Part shown: piece after piece, positions 1 through 10,309 of the stretch
Layout of the letters: each line of letters opens with the position of its first letter
Numbering within the stretch: the first letter of the stretch is position 1
NCBI RefSeq assembly: GCF_000372725.1
Contig: NW_005199844.1
Location: 62,452-126,451 of the forward strand
Source: Emiliania huxleyi CCMP1516
Lineage: Eukaryota; Haptophyta; Isochrysidales; Noelaerhabdaceae
DNA: 64,000 nt
Direction of reading: 5' to 3'
Position numbers and translations under genes: made by a program
Notes under the pieces: generated by a model
What the model saw: the letters and a program-made list of their open reading frames with translations, nothing else
Databases searched by the model: none
Told to the model about the DNA's origin: nothing

Positions 1-70
1 ATCATTCTTGAAACGATACAAGCCTCTCTCACAGCACACTGGCACGACAAGGGCGCGGACTGGCGCGGTT
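1..70. repeat. Dispersed repeat R5, partial copy at the window edge
   Basis: The stretch with CTCTCTCACAGCACACTGG followed by a GGGCGCGGACTGGCGCGG segment recurs almost unchanged at 59240-59300, and more divergently at 11355-11405 and (inverted) 63380-63440. It is a short multi-copy element that lies outside or between genes. No coding potential was seen. Confidence 0.6.
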
Positions 71-79
71 AAGAGAAAG

Positions 80-230
80 TCCGGCCCGCTGGGTGCGCTC
101 TTCTTATTTCTTAGCTCCCCCCCGCCGGCCCTGCGCCCTGGTGCACGAGACGTGAGGCAAATCGCATTTCGCAAATGACACTGCACTCCAAGAGTGCGCT
201 CCAAGTTTCGCAAGTGCTCCACCAATCCAT
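80..230. repeat. Dispersed repeat R2
   Basis: This holds a CGGCCCGCTGGGTGCGCT block and, about 100 bases on, an ACTGCACTCCAAG block followed by CTCCAAGTTT. The same two blocks, closer together, recur at 32315-32400 in the same orientation and at 11698-11785 inverted. The copy here is stretched by an insertion of C-rich sequence. Confidence 0.5.
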
Positions 231-327
231 GGCCCCATTGTCTATACGTAACCTCAAGTCTTTGCCTTTTCCGGTCCGACTCACATTGTTGACCGTGCAT
301 ACTTGGAGTTCTATTTATATATTTCTA

Positions 328-420
328 CGCTTTGCCCCCCCACTTGCCCCACGCCACCTCGTGTGTGTGGAGAAGTTTACCTTACCTTACCTTACCTTAT
401 TTCTCTCCTTCCCTCTTTCC
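328..420. repeat. Dispersed repeat R6 with CCTTA tandem tract
   Basis: A TTGCCCCAC stretch, a GTGTGTGTGGAGAA stretch and then four to five copies of TTACC/ACCTT. The same order occurs at 25010-25075. It lies just downstream of the GST-N gene on the opposite strand. The function is unknown. Confidence 0.5.
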
Positions 421-444
421 TTACCGTAGAGCGGCGCTGAATCC

Positions 445-1702
445 TCATCGCCCGAGCAGGCGCGCGAGGACGGGGTGCATCCGCGCCTCGCCGAGGTTGG
501 GCGACGGCAGCGGCGCCAGCCAGCCGAGCGCCTCGCCGGTGCGGTGGGTGCGGTCGAGGTGCTCGAGCGCCTGCCTGGCGCCAAACGCAGCGAAGCCGCT
601 GTTCGGATCCTCGAGCGCGGGCAGCGGCGCCGACAGCGGCCGCGGCTGTGAGCGGTACTCGAGCTGCAGCGAGCAGAGCGCCTGCACGGGGAAGACCACT
701 CACTGGTCGGCAAGGCGGACGGTGGTGCTGGAGCGGGAGCGAGCAGAGCGTGCCTCGCGGACGAGCCTCGAGCCCGCGGGTAATCTCGGGCAATCTTGGG
801 TAATCATCTCGGGTAATCTCGGGTAATCTCGGGTAATCTCGGATAATCTCGCGCCTCGCGGACGAGCCTCGAGCCCGCGTCCGCCTTGCGCAAAGCAGGA
901 GTCGGTCAAGAACGAAGGCGCAGGTTGGGTCAGTAGTCATCAAATAGTCAACCGGCCGCCTCGCAGCCACTACGCTGGAGAGTGATAATGTCAACCAGCA
1001 GGACATGGATAACTAGTCGTTGCGCGCGCCGTGCTACGCTGGGAGATGATCAGTACTAGAGGGAACGAGTCATTGGGCCGCCTCGCAGCCGTAGAGCAGG
1101 AGCGGCTGCTGGTTGGGCTCAGAAGGCGCCAGCATCAGCCCCGCCTACCCCCAGCCTTCGGATCACCGCTTACCGGTTCACAGCTTCCGGCGGAGCATAG
1201 TGCCAGCATCTTCCGCCTCCGGCCACGGGCGCAGCGCCGAAGGCGCCGCAAGGAGAGGGAAGTCGAGCAGTGTCCGCCTCCTTGGGTTGAGCGCCTGATC
1301 CAGCGTTGGCCGCTCGACGCCGCCGCCGTACAGAGACCACAAGTGCTCGCAGATGGCGGCGCTGTCGCTCAGCGTGACGCCCGCCGTCCGGTCCACCAGC
1401 AGAGGAAAGCTGAGGCGGCTAGATGCTCCCGCCTCCGCCGCCGCGGCAGCCGCCTCGGGCCTGTGCCTCGAGGTTGCTCCAAACGCACCCTCCGCCCGCA
1501 GCGTCTCGCGAGGGCACGGTTTGATTAGAGCCGCGAGGCCGAGCACGCCAAGTGTCTCTCGGACGCGGCGGCACCAAGGAGAGGCCTCGTACTCGAAAAG
1601 GATGAGTTCTGGCGTCGGTGCAGGGGTGGATCGCCGCGCTGGCTCGCCGTTCCACAGCCTCACGGCCCCGGCCGCGCGAGAACTGAGCCGGTGCACGAAC
1701 AT
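445..1702 (-). CDS. Tandem GST N-terminal (thioredoxin-fold) domain protein, two visible exons
   Basis: The 5' exon (1702 to about 1180) starts at ATG 1702 and carries a thioredoxin-fold GST N-terminal domain. It shows ELILFEYEASPWCRRVRE (a CxxC site reduced to WC), then FPLLVDRTAGVTLSDSAAIC and EHLWSLYGGG. A second exon (about 690 to 445) reads PLPALEDPNSGFAAFGARQA followed by EHLDRTH, which matches the end of a second such domain. This tandem order is that of plant and algal plastid thioredoxin-like GST-N proteins. The start of the second domain is not placed. The gap at 700-1180 behaves as one or two introns and holds the GGTAATCTCG tandem repeat. The enzymatic role is not known. The gene is divergent from the RCC1 gene, with about 150 bases between start codons. 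The family call is good; exon borders are uncertain. Confidence 0.6.
781..850. repeat. Intronic tandem repeat (GGTAATCTCG)n
   Basis: Six or more copies of a 10-base unit, GGTAATCTCG, lie inside the gap between the two GST-N exons. Similar CTCG-containing decamers fill introns elsewhere in the window (7646-7693, 38095-38180, 58860-59080), so this looks like intron filler rather than a gene-specific signal. Confidence 0.7.
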
Positions 1703-1849
1703 GTCACAGTCGGCAGCACGCCTGCAAGGCGCGAGACACGCCGTCGACCGAGCCACAGGGCAGGCGTAAATGCATTTCTCTTTTTGCGTGTGCCTGTGAT
1801 AGCTGGCCGAACTCCTCGAAGAGCAGCAACTCCACATCTTGTCTTCGCG

Positions 1850-3271
1850 ATGTCCACCCCGCCGCGCCGCCGCTCGCGCCGCCTCGCCACCGCCGCCGCC
1901 GCCGCCCCCTCGCCAAGCACGCCGCCTGCCCGCCTCCTCGACCTGCCCCTTGAGCTCCTCGTGCGCGCCCTCTCTCGCTGCGACCCCGCCGACATCGCTC
2001 GCGTCGCGGCCGTCTCGCTGCTCTTCCACGCCTCGCTTGCGCTAGAGGCCATCCGCTTGTGGGCGCGAGAGCGCGGCTTCGAGCTTCCGGCGCAGCCAGA
2101 GGGCGAGAGCTGCGCCGTGCGGTGGCTGTGCTTCGCTGCGTTGCTGTGCGAGTCCAACCCGCCGGCGAGGCTGGCGGCGGGCTATCGGCACAGCCTCTTC
2201 ATCGACGGCGAGGGGCGGCTCTCGTCGTGCGGAACGGCTGAGAACTGGATTCCGGGACTGCTCGGGCACGGCAATGAAGTGACGCGGCTCAACACGCCGA
2301 CACGCCTCCCCTCCCCGCTGGGTGGCGAGCGCGCTGTGAGCGTGTCGGCTGGAGAGGACCACAACCTCGCCCTCACCGCCAACGGCGCCGTCTGGAGCTG
2401 GGGCTTGGGGGGGCAAGGCCAGCTGGGCCACGGCGACCAGCAGCACCAGTGGCAGCCCAAGAAGGTCGAGGCCTTGGCTGGCCAGCGCGCCGTCGCTGTG
2501 TCGGCTGGAGCCGCGCACAGCCTCGCCCTCACTGCCGGCGGCAGTGTCTGGAGCTGGGGCTGGGGAGGTTTTGGCAAGCTGGGCCACGGCGACGGGCAGA
2601 GGCAGTCGCTGCCGAAGAAGATCGAGGCCTTTGCTGACCAGCGCGTCGTCGCTGTGTCGGCTGGAGATGTGCACAGCATCGCCATCACCGCCGACGGAGC
2701 TGTCTGGAGCTGGGGCGGGGGAGGCGACGGCAAGTTGGGCCACGGCGACGAGCAGCACCAGCTGCTGCCCAAGAGAACCGAGGCGTTGGTAGGGCGGCGC
2801 GTCGTCGCTGTGTCAGCTGGCTTGGGTCACAGCGTCGCCCTCACCGCCGACGGCGCCGTCTGGAGCTGGGGCGGTGGAGCCTATGGCAAGTTGGGCCACG
2901 GCGACGTGCAACGCCAGCTGCTGCCGAAGAAGGTCGAGTTGCTGGCTGGCCAGCGCGCCATCGCCGTGTCGGCTGGAGCCGCGCATAGCATCGCCCTCAC
3001 CGCTGGCGGCGCCCTCTGGAGCTGGGGCCATGGAGCCGCAGGCAAGCTGGGCCACGGCGACCAGCAGGGTCAGCTGCTGCCCAAAAAGGTCGAGGCCTTC
3101 GCTGACCAGCGCGTCGCCGCCGTGCTGGCGGGAGAGGACCACAGCCTCGCCACCACCGCCGACGGCGCCGTCTTCACGTGGGGCAAGGGCGAGAGCAGCT
3201 GCCTAGGCCACGGAGAGGACCTGTCGAACCAGCTGCTGCCCAAGAAGATCGAGGCGTGGGCGCAACGGTAG
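1850..3271 (+). CDS. F-box-like plus RCC1-repeat protein, single exon
   Basis: This single-exon ORF of 473 codons starts at ATG 1850. Residues 1-25 are basic and Ala-rich. Residues 25-75 (LLDLPLELLVRALSRCDPAD, then IARVAAVSLLFHASL) look like a short F-box-type helix bundle. From about residue 105 there are seven RCC1-type blade repeats with the pattern VSAGxxHSLALTADGAVWSWG followed by GxLGHG and LLPKKVEA. RCC1 blades form a seven-bladed propeller used for protein or chromatin binding. With an F-box head the protein could be a substrate adaptor of an SCF ubiquitin ligase, but that is inference. The repeats are very alike in DNA, which suggests recent internal duplication or conversion. A close paralog is at 46050-47450 and a broken copy at 12028-12231. 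Confidence 0.85.
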   Translation: MSTPPRRRSRRLATAAAAAPSPSTPPARLLDLPLELLVRALSRCDPADIARVAAVSLLFHASLALEAIRLWARERGFELPAQPEGESCAVRWLCFAALLCESNPPARLAAGYRHSLFIDGEGRLSSCGTAENWIPGLLGHGNEVTRLNTPTRLPSPLGGERAVSVSAGEDHNLALTANGAVWSWGLGGQGQLGHGDQQHQWQPKKVEALAGQRAVAVSAGAAHSLALTAGGSVWSWGWGGFGKLGHGDGQRQSLPKKIEAFADQRVVAVSAGDVHSIAITADGAVWSWGGGGDGKLGHGDEQHQLLPKRTEALVGRRVVAVSAGLGHSVALTADGAVWSWGGGAYGKLGHGDVQRQLLPKKVELLAGQRAIAVSAGAAHSIALTAGGALWSWGHGAAGKLGHGDQQGQLLPKKVEAFADQRVAAVLAGEDHSLATTADGAVFTWGKGESSCLGHGEDLSNQLLPKKIEAWAQR

Positions 3272-3859
3272 TTAGCTAGCGAGGGAGGGTGGGTGCAGCA
3301 GTGGTGGCGGAAGCTGCGGCGGAGCGAGGTAGGAGGAGACGCAGCGCCGCGGCGCGGTGCGCACTGCCACTCGTTCGGCCTGGGCAGTCGACGTGGCGCG
3401 GCAAGGTGCGTTCGAGACTAGAATCTCAATCTAGATCAATTGATCTGGAACTGGATTGATGAGATGGGAAGCACAGTCTCTCGTGTCTCGTGTGGTGTCT
3501 CAACGAGTCTCGAGGAAGGTCGAGCGTGGGTCTGAGATCGTCTGACCCTTCGCGAGCGGCTGTCTCTGTGTTCCTGTTCGTGGCTCTGGTTGCCAATTAG
3601 CAATTTGCTGTGGGTCCTTGACCCCCCGCGGCTTGAGCGTTGAGCTTGAGGGGCCGGTCCGCCGGTCTCTTAAAGGTGATTACGATAATACAACAGTCGC
3701 ACACGAGATACGATGTGTGTCCGCCTTGCGTTTGTTTCATTTAACATCGAAGGGGCTAGCTCAAAAATAACACAAAAGAACCAAGGCTCCAAGTGCTTCT
3801 GCCGCGGCATTGTGTATAAAATCTGCACGCGGCCGACCCTTTCGCAGCTTACTCACAGC
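3272..3859. other. Intergenic tract, no gene seen
   Basis: There is no supported ORF between the RCC1 stop and the 3' end of the TIR receptor gene. The sequence holds a C-rich stretch and several GTCTCGTGT/TCTCGTG words near 3475-3510, but nothing I can name. Confidence 0.5.
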
Positions 3860-6800
3860 TCACAGCCCGGCAAGCAAATCCGCGGGCACGCTACCCCCTC
3901 CCGGCGTACTAGCCGAGCAGCGAGAGCGCGCCGCCTGGCCGTGCCCCTTCTTTCTCTTAGACGCGCCCATCGCCTGCGCCGCGGTCGCCAAGGACACACG
4001 GGCGTGCGGCCCCGGAAACCAGGGAGTGGCCAACGCTCTATAGAGCCCTGCGCGCACGAGCTGCTCCGGCGTCACCTGCAAGAAGTGCTCAAAGGGCACC
4101 GACCCCGCGCCCGGGTCCTTCTCGTGCAAGACAACCACCTGGCGTGGGGAGAGCGAGGGGAGAGCGGCCTCAGCGAGTCACATCGAGAGCGGCGATATGA
4201 ATCTGGCGCACACCTCGACGCCGGCAGAAATGGCGGCGTGCACCTCCATCTCCAGCGCATCGCCCGCCTCCCCGACAAAGGTGTCCGCGTTGAGGTAGAG
4301 CAGCAGGAATTGGCGCGCGCGGCTCGCGGACCGGAAGGAGTGCATCCGGGACAGCTGGGGGACAAGCTGGGGCCGTGACGGCCCGCTCGGCTTGCGGGGG
4401 TGGCGGGAGCGGCCTCGCTTTGCGTTGGACCACGCCGCGGGCCAGCTTGGAGCAACCTTGGATCGGTGCCTCCCCAGCCTCGTCCGCTGCACGCCCACAC
4501 GCATCACCACGCTCGCCAGGGCGCGGCTCACCTTGCCGACCCCTCGGCTGTGAGAGGGCTGGGCTCGAGCAATCGGCAGCCGCTGCAAGCTGACCGACGA
4601 CCCGCTGCTGTGCGACTCCTTCCGGAGCCGTTCAAAGGTCTCGAGCAGCGGGCGAGACTGTTGGGGGCAGTCCAGGTTGTCGACCCTCGCGGCGAGCAGC
4701 TCTGCCACGTGCGCCGCGCCCGGGTTGTGCTGCGAGGCGTGGAGGACCGCGGGCGTGGGGAAGTGGAACTCATAGTCGGCCGGGTCGCTGCGCTCCGGAA
4801 AGTAGAGTCGCGGCGAGCGCCCCTTCTTCCGGTAGTGCGGCGTGTGGCTGAGCGTCGCCTCCGCGATGAGGCGCAACGACTCGAGCTGAAAGCGGTTGAG
4901 GCGGTGCCATGGCACGATGCGCATAGCGCCTAGAAAGGTGGCGGCGTGCGTGCTCACCGCGGCATGGGCAGGACGCGTTGCACCCGGCGTGAAGAGGGCC
5001 ACCGTGATCGCCCGAGAGCCTTTGATCGGGGGGAGGCGGGCCGAATACCGCGTCGCGCAGCTCCAGCGGGCACTCTTGCTGCAGCTGCTCGAGGGGCGCA
5101 CCGCCCTTACTCGGGTTGCTTTCGTGCACCAGCAGCAGCGGCTTCTCCTCCTTGAGCGCCGCGCGGAGCTCGCGCAAACAGTTGCGGCTCTTGAAGTAGC
5201 CCGCCGAGAGGAAGACGAGTACGACGGTTGATTCCGCGATGTGCGCCTATCACGCGGCAGCGGAGCAGCTCGGGCAACAGCGTTTGAGCTTGCGGGCAGG
5301 TCGTACGCTGACGCCTCGAGGTTGTCTGCCGACAGAAGATCGTCCACATCAAGGAAGATGGAGGCGCCGGGCAGGAGGGTGGCGAGACGACGCTTGATGA
5401 CAGCCACTTGGTCCTGCCCCGTCGCCCAAATGTGGCTTAGAAAAAGGTGGTACCGGTGGCCTTCCGCGAGCGAGAGAACCGGCAGTAGTCCCGTCTTCTC
5501 CACCCGCAGGCCAAGGGAACGCCGCCGCGTGCACATTCGCGTGGCGATGACAAGGACGCAGCAAGCAACGAAGAGAGTGACCGTCGACGCCACCGCCGCC
5601 ACGACGACCGGCCCTCCGTACGCGCAAGCGCCACCATAGTACAAGAGGTCGCACGAGCATGCGCCATTGTCGGTGCATGTGCCGTGTCCGTGGCAGATTG
5701 CGCCCAGATCGACAACGCTCTGATCGACATCCCGGCACGCGGCGCATTCTCCCCAGTCGAAGGCTGCCAGTGGACGGCAGTAGTACTCGCGGTTTAGCGC
5801 TGACTGGCACTGTGCCGAGTCTTCACAGGTCCCCAGGCCGCGCGAGCACAGCTCCAGGAGCCCTTCGCTCGCGCCGCTGACCTTGATCACGTAGCCATCG
5901 GGATCATCTGTGAGATTCGAGTTGGTCGTGATGTACTTGTCCACGTAGCGACTGCGCTTGTCGACCGCATCCGTCACGGCCTCCCCGAGATGGGATAGGA
6001 TTGCCCTGGTCCCGTCCGCGACAAGCAACACCTGGCCCCCAAGAAGCGGTGCGGTGTAGTCGGACAGGCCAAGAGCGTGCTTCACCGTCTCGCCCACGAC
6101 ATAGTCGGTGGCGAGCCCAAAGACAAACAGTCGCTTCACCCCGCGGATCTCCAGTTCTGCCGTGAGGTCGTGCGCCGGGTCGTCGAGCAGATCGAGTGCG
6201 CTCGGCTGACTGTCGTGCTGGCCAGCTGGTGCCAACGAGCGCCGAGCGCCGTCCAGTGCATCGTAGTTATCCTCCATAAGCTGCGTTCCGAGCTTGAAGG
6301 CAACGGTGTCGTCCGGGAGGTCAAGATACGGGTCGAATCGCGCACTAAGAGAGCCGGCGATGGCATGGAAGGGCCACTGATAGTAGCCGTTCTGGGAGAA
6401 CGCCGTCTGAGATACTGTGTCCTCACACACGTGCGAATTGTTGTTGGCGGTTGACCCTAGCGTGTCGCCCGTGTCGCCCGTGGACCAGGTGTGGGCACCA
6501 AAGAGGCAGAAGCTCCCCGCAGGGATGCCCCCCTCGTGAGAGTTGCAGAAGGAGCAGTGGTCAGGAGGGTGGTAGTCCAGTGTGGCTATCACCGACGCGT
6601 TGCGGCCGCTGGAGTTGCGCAGCGAGAGCCATGCGTTGATCACATCGATGATGGCGCCCGAGTCAGGCACAGAGAGGTTTCCCTGCGCGATGAAGCCATC
6701 GACAGCAGGGACGTTGTATGAGGGCGTGGCCTGTGGTCGGATGGGCCTCGCCTCCATGAACGCATTCTGAACATCCAAGATTAGGAGCGCGTCCTGGTGG

Positions 6801-6931
6801 CCCAGCTGCTGGCAGGCCGCGGAGGCAGACGAGAGCGGCGGGCTCGACAGGGGAGTCGAGGGGGGCGTTGGTGGAGCGCCCACGGTGCCGCGAGGCAGGC
6901 AGATGGCAGCAACCAGCACCAGCAACCGCAT
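3860..6931 (-). CDS. Membrane receptor: nicotinamidase-like (isochorismatase fold) ectodomain, EGF, TM, TIR; four exons
   Basis: Exon 1 (6931-5309, 541 codons) starts at ATG 6931. It has a signal peptide (1-19), an isochorismatase-fold domain (about 45-335), a Cys-rich EGF-like domain (about 400-437), a TM helix (441-464) and the start of a TIR domain (493 on, HLFLSHIWATGQDQ, IFLDVDDL). The ectodomain shows Asp53 (LLILDVQNAF), metal-site Asp119/His121/His125 and His189 (WPFHAI), and Lys213, but Val278 where nicotinamidases have the catalytic Cys (GLATDYVVGET). Intron 1 is 5247-5308 (GC-AG, 62 nt, phase 0). Exon 2 (5246 to about 5042 or 5003) continues the TIR: STVVLVFLSAGYFKSRNCLR, with Glu in CLREL at the position of the NADase Glu of active TIRs. 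Intron 2 ends at 4930; the donor is a GC at 5041 or a GT at 5002. Exon 3 (4929-4214) has a WHRLNRFQLESL stretch and FLLYLNADTFVGEAG. Intron 3 is 4139-4213 (GT-AG). Exon 4 (4138-3860) ends with VVLHEKDP and GLYRALATPWFPG, a second TIR-like half typical of this algal family. Confidence 0.8.
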
Positions 6932-7432
6932 CGCGCGTCAAAGGGCACCGTCACCCGCAAACCCGTGCGTCATCGTGTAACGGCTGTGAATGGAGGATTT
7001 TCATCCGGCCAGCCGCTTGCGCCTCCGGGACGACGTCGGGGGCTTCACAGGCAAGGCGCCGCCAGTGGGGAAGACCCCCCCCCCCCCTCCCCTCCCGCTC
7101 CCCCCCAGACTACCCCAAGTCGCAAGTGTGCCATGGCTTCAACAACTAAAAGCCGGACACCGTTTTTTGGTATACCGCTTACCGGAGTACCAACACCAGT
7201 AGAGACAGCACACATCTCAAAATACTGTAACCTCGAACGTCGAGGTGGACTCACACGACACATGGCCCCAGAACATGACGTACTACACGGTATATGCGAA
7301 CGGGCTGATGCCTGAAGAGGCGGCGCACTCTCTCTATGGGTGCTACCGACTCTCGGCTGTACCCCGCCCACTGGGGGGCTCCGGCCGGGCGTCCCGGCCC
7401 GCCCTCAGGATTGGTCGATCAGGATTGGTCGA
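6932..7432. other. Upstream region of the TIR receptor gene, no gene seen
   Basis: This holds the promoter side of the receptor gene, a run of about 16 C at 7075-7090 followed by further CCCCTCCC, and an ordinary-composition stretch at 7130-7310 without a convincing ORF. No promoter element can be named. Confidence 0.4.
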
Positions 7433-9793
7433 TCACGAGAGCCGCGACGTGGGCAGGAAGCCCGCCGCAGCCCCGCGCGCGGCGAGCTGCATCGCGTCCA
7501 GCCGCCTCGGGGTCGAGAGAGGAGAGTACGCAGCCAGCCCTCCGTACCCTCCGAGCCCGAGCTCGATCGAGAGCTGCTCACGGAACCCCTCGTACACGCG
7601 CCTGGGAGAGGAGGACCGGGCGGTCAATCATCATGTGCAGCTGCGAGATTACCCGAGAGTACCCGAGAGTACCCGAGAGTACCCGAGATCATGAGCAGCT
7701 GCGTTCGCAGACTTCTCCCGCAGAGTTCTCCCCCACGCGCGTGGGGAAAGTGGTGCACAGAGACGCGTACTGCTCCCCGAGGAGTGGCCGAAGCTCTAGC
7801 GTGCTGACGCGCGCCGGAAGTGCGCCGACGGCCCGGACACCCGACGCACAAGAATGTCGTGGGTGGCGACGGTGACGGCGGCGGCGGCGGAGGAGGAAGA
7901 GGAAGTGGCTGCGCCGCTGCTGCCGCTGCTGCCGCTGTTGCCGCTGCTGCCGCTGCTGCCTTCAGGCCGCGCCTCGCCCTCTCTGGCCCCGAGAGGTGGC
8001 GAGGCGGAGGGCGAAGGCGAGGGGAGGATCGAGATCGACAGCTCCACGCGCGCCGTGCCTCTCTCGAGCAGCGAGTCGAGCCTCGCCAGAGCCTCCTTCT
8101 CCTCCTCCGCCGACACGGAGTACCGGCCGGCGCTGGCGGCGGAGGAGGCGCCGGCGGCGGCCGTAGCGGCGGCGGGGGCGGAGGAGGCGGCGGCAGCGGA
8201 GGCCGATTGGCTTGACGACGGGGAGGAACACACCGACGAACACGCGTGAGCGGAGCCAGGGGCGGAGGCTGCGGAGTGCCCGCCGGCGCTGACGGCAGCG
8301 GCGGCGGCGGCGGCGGCGGCAGAGGAGGAGGCGGCGGTGGGGAGGGAGGCGGAGGTGGGGAGGGAGGCGGAGGGGGCGGTCGAGGCCGAAGTGGACGCGG
8401 CGGCAGCAGCGGGAGCGGGGGGGGGAGGAGCTGCAACGGGTGTCGGCCTCCCATGCGCCGCCTCGTCCGCCGCCTCGTCCGCCTCCTCCGCCGCCGCCGC
8501 CGGCCCCTCCGCCCTCGCCTGCGGCCCCGCCCCAAGCGCCTCCGCCGCCCGTGCTTGCCACACCGTCGCCGCCGCCTGCCCCGCCGCCGCCTGCCCCGCC
8601 GCCGCTCGCCCCGCTGCCGCCTGCCCCGCCGCCTGCCCCGCCGCCGCCCGCTCGGCGCCCGCCGCCTGCACCGACGGCCGCCGCTGAGCCTGTCCACAGC
8701 TTTCTTTTGAGCGGTCTTCCCGTCTCGGCCGGTTGCCGCCGCTGCGCCGCGAGGCAGGCCAGGGCGGAGGCGTGGGGTGGGGTGGGGTGCGCGCTCGCGC
8801 CGCGCGCGCGGGCAAAGGGCGGCCGAGAGTAGGGCTCGCGGGCCAGGGCAGGTGTGGCGGCGGGGTCAGGGGTTCGGGCTCGCGGGTTCCCCCCCTTCCA
8901 CCTGCACAGCTCCGCCCGGCTTGGGCAGCGCGAGCTGGGACGAGGAGGAGGACCTGCCGGCTGGGCCGGAGGCGTGAATAGGAGGTGTGAATAGGACCTG
9001 CCGGCTGGACCAGAGGGTGGAGGGGCCTCTTGAAGCCGGACGCCGGAGACCGCGTGAGGGGCGATCCTATTGCGAAGCAAGTCCAGCGACCAGTGAGGTT
9101 GGCGCAGCAGGACTCGACGACAGGAGCCTCGCGAGACTTGCTTCCCTTGAGAGGCGACCGCTGCAGCGGCGACTTGCGCCGCGGTTGCACGGATTCGGGA
9201 GAGGGATGCGGCGAGGGGTGCGAGGAGGGGCGGAAGAGGGCGGGGGAGTCCTTCAGGGGGGACGTGCGCAGCGGAGAGCTGGACACCGGCGAGGTGGACG
9301 AGGGCGGCGGAGGCGCCAAGGCGGGGAGGGGGGCGAGGGCGAGGCCGGCGGCGAAGCGGACGCGCGCGTGGACGCGGAAGGCAACGCCGTGCCGCAGCAC
9401 GTCCACGTCCTCCAGCCGACCAAGCGCCGCCGCCACCGCCGCCGCCAGCTGGCCCGACGGCTTCTGTAGCCGCCGCCAGCCGAGTGTGCCAACCACAGGA
9501 GACGCCGCTGACCCGCGGCCGCCTCCGCCGCTGCCGCCGCCGCCGCAGTCACCGCCGAGGAGCAACGGAGGGGCCGCCGCCCTGTCGCCGCAAAGGGAGA
9601 GGCGCTCCATCGCCGGGCTCGTGAGCGAACTCTGCTGCGGGTGAAGGGCAGGACTTGGCCCCGAACTCGGGTCCGCTCTGAAGGTGGCGGCTGACACGGA
9701 CGCCGATGCGCGCGGCGACTGGCCAGGCGTGACCCACGAGGTGCGTGCGCGCTTCAGGTTTGGAGAGGCCTGATTGCCAGGCGAGCTGCGCAT
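7433..9793 (-). CDS. Ser/Pro/Ala-rich low-complexity protein, probable two or more exons
   Basis: An open frame runs from ATG 9793 on the minus strand to about 7796. The first 100 residues are rich in Ser-Pro (RSSPGNQASPNLKRAR, TPGQSPR). Residues near 165-205 are ordered (GTLGWRRLQKPSGQLAAAVA and LEDVDVLRHGVAFRVHARVR). A cluster of SP and SPLK motifs near residues 220-280 resembles proline-directed kinase sites. The rest is Ala/Pro/Ser runs and may be partly intronic. The block EEEKEALARLDSLLERGTAR near 8090 looks coding. A further piece at 7627-7433, VYEGFREQLSIELGLGGYGG then LAAYSPLSTPRRLDAMQLAA, is probably the last exon, separated by an intron with a GGTACTCTCG tandem tract. I do not recognise the family. 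A nuclear phosphoprotein is a guess from the SP motifs only. Confidence is low for borders. Confidence 0.35.
7646..7693. repeat. Intronic tandem repeat (GAGAGTACCC)n
   Basis: Four or more copies of GAGAGTACCC (GGGTACTCTC on the minus strand) lie between the two coding blocks of the gene at 7433-9793. It is the same type as the repeat at 781-850. Confidence 0.65.
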
Positions 9794-9974
9794 GTATGCG
9801 GGCGAGGGTAAGCGCGCCGAGCGCTTCAGACCCTGAGATCGGCCATCGAAGATCGAACTTTGTGGGCGATGAAAAGAATTCAATGCCTCACTCAAGTTTA
9901 TCGGCGATCGATGAAAAGAATTTTTACTGCTCAAGCCCTCTCACAGTTTGATTTTGGAAATTTGAATCGGCGAG

Positions 9975-10165
9975 AGACTGCCATACCGCGTTGGTGTCCA
10001 GTCCGAGCCTGACTGTCTTCTCTCTTCTGTTGTTCATCTTTCTACATACATACATACTGCGAAGAGAGATAGGAAGAGGCGGACGCCCAAGGGTGGGCGA
10101 CGGCTAGCGCATCAACACCCCTAGTCTCCTTAAGATCCCTGTGTGGTGGCGGCGTGCCGTACGCC
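9975..10165 (+). repeat. Composite dispersed repeat R3+R1, truncated copy
   Basis: It begins with CATACCGCGTTGGTGTCCAG (end of R3), passes a CATACATACATA stretch, then GCGAAGAGAGATAGGAAGAG, CGCCCAAGGGTGGGCGACGG and the CCCTGTGTGGTGGCGGCGTG block (R1). Other copies are at 11555-11700, 19630-19880 (inverted), 31850-32130, 42310-42832, 47505-47640 and 56925-57010. No transposase is present, so it is a non-autonomous or relic element. Confidence 0.65.
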
Positions 10166-10182
10166 GAAGAATGCTCTCCGAC

Positions 10183-10309
10183 CTGGCGAGTAGAGACCAC
10201 GCCTGCTACTCACAGCACAAGCCCTCGCCGGGGGCTCGAGCATGCGCAGTCCTTTTTCCAGACGGATCCCCCCCCTGTGAAAAAGTGAGGCGTGGTCTCA
10301 ACTCGCCAG
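10183..10309. repeat. 22-bp inverted repeat (foldback, 83-base loop)
   Basis: CTGGCGAGTAGAGACCACGC at 10183 is matched in reverse complement at 10288-10309 over 22 positions with one mismatch. The loop holds a run of C and further short self-complementary words (CTCACAG / CTGTGA). It lies directly after an R1 copy. This could be a foldback element or a transcribed hairpin. Confidence 0.55.

Noticed and set aside
4930-4957. A 28-base GT-AG intron in the TIR gene
   Set aside because: It keeps frame but is shorter than any other intron in the window; the 73- or 112-base alternatives with the same acceptor are more plausible.
7820-8832. Plus-strand Pro- and Gly-rich frames with an appearance of a cell-wall protein
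   Set aside because: They are the complement of Ala/Ser/Pro runs, with no signal peptide and no SPxSP-type register; the minus strand has the better coding blocks.
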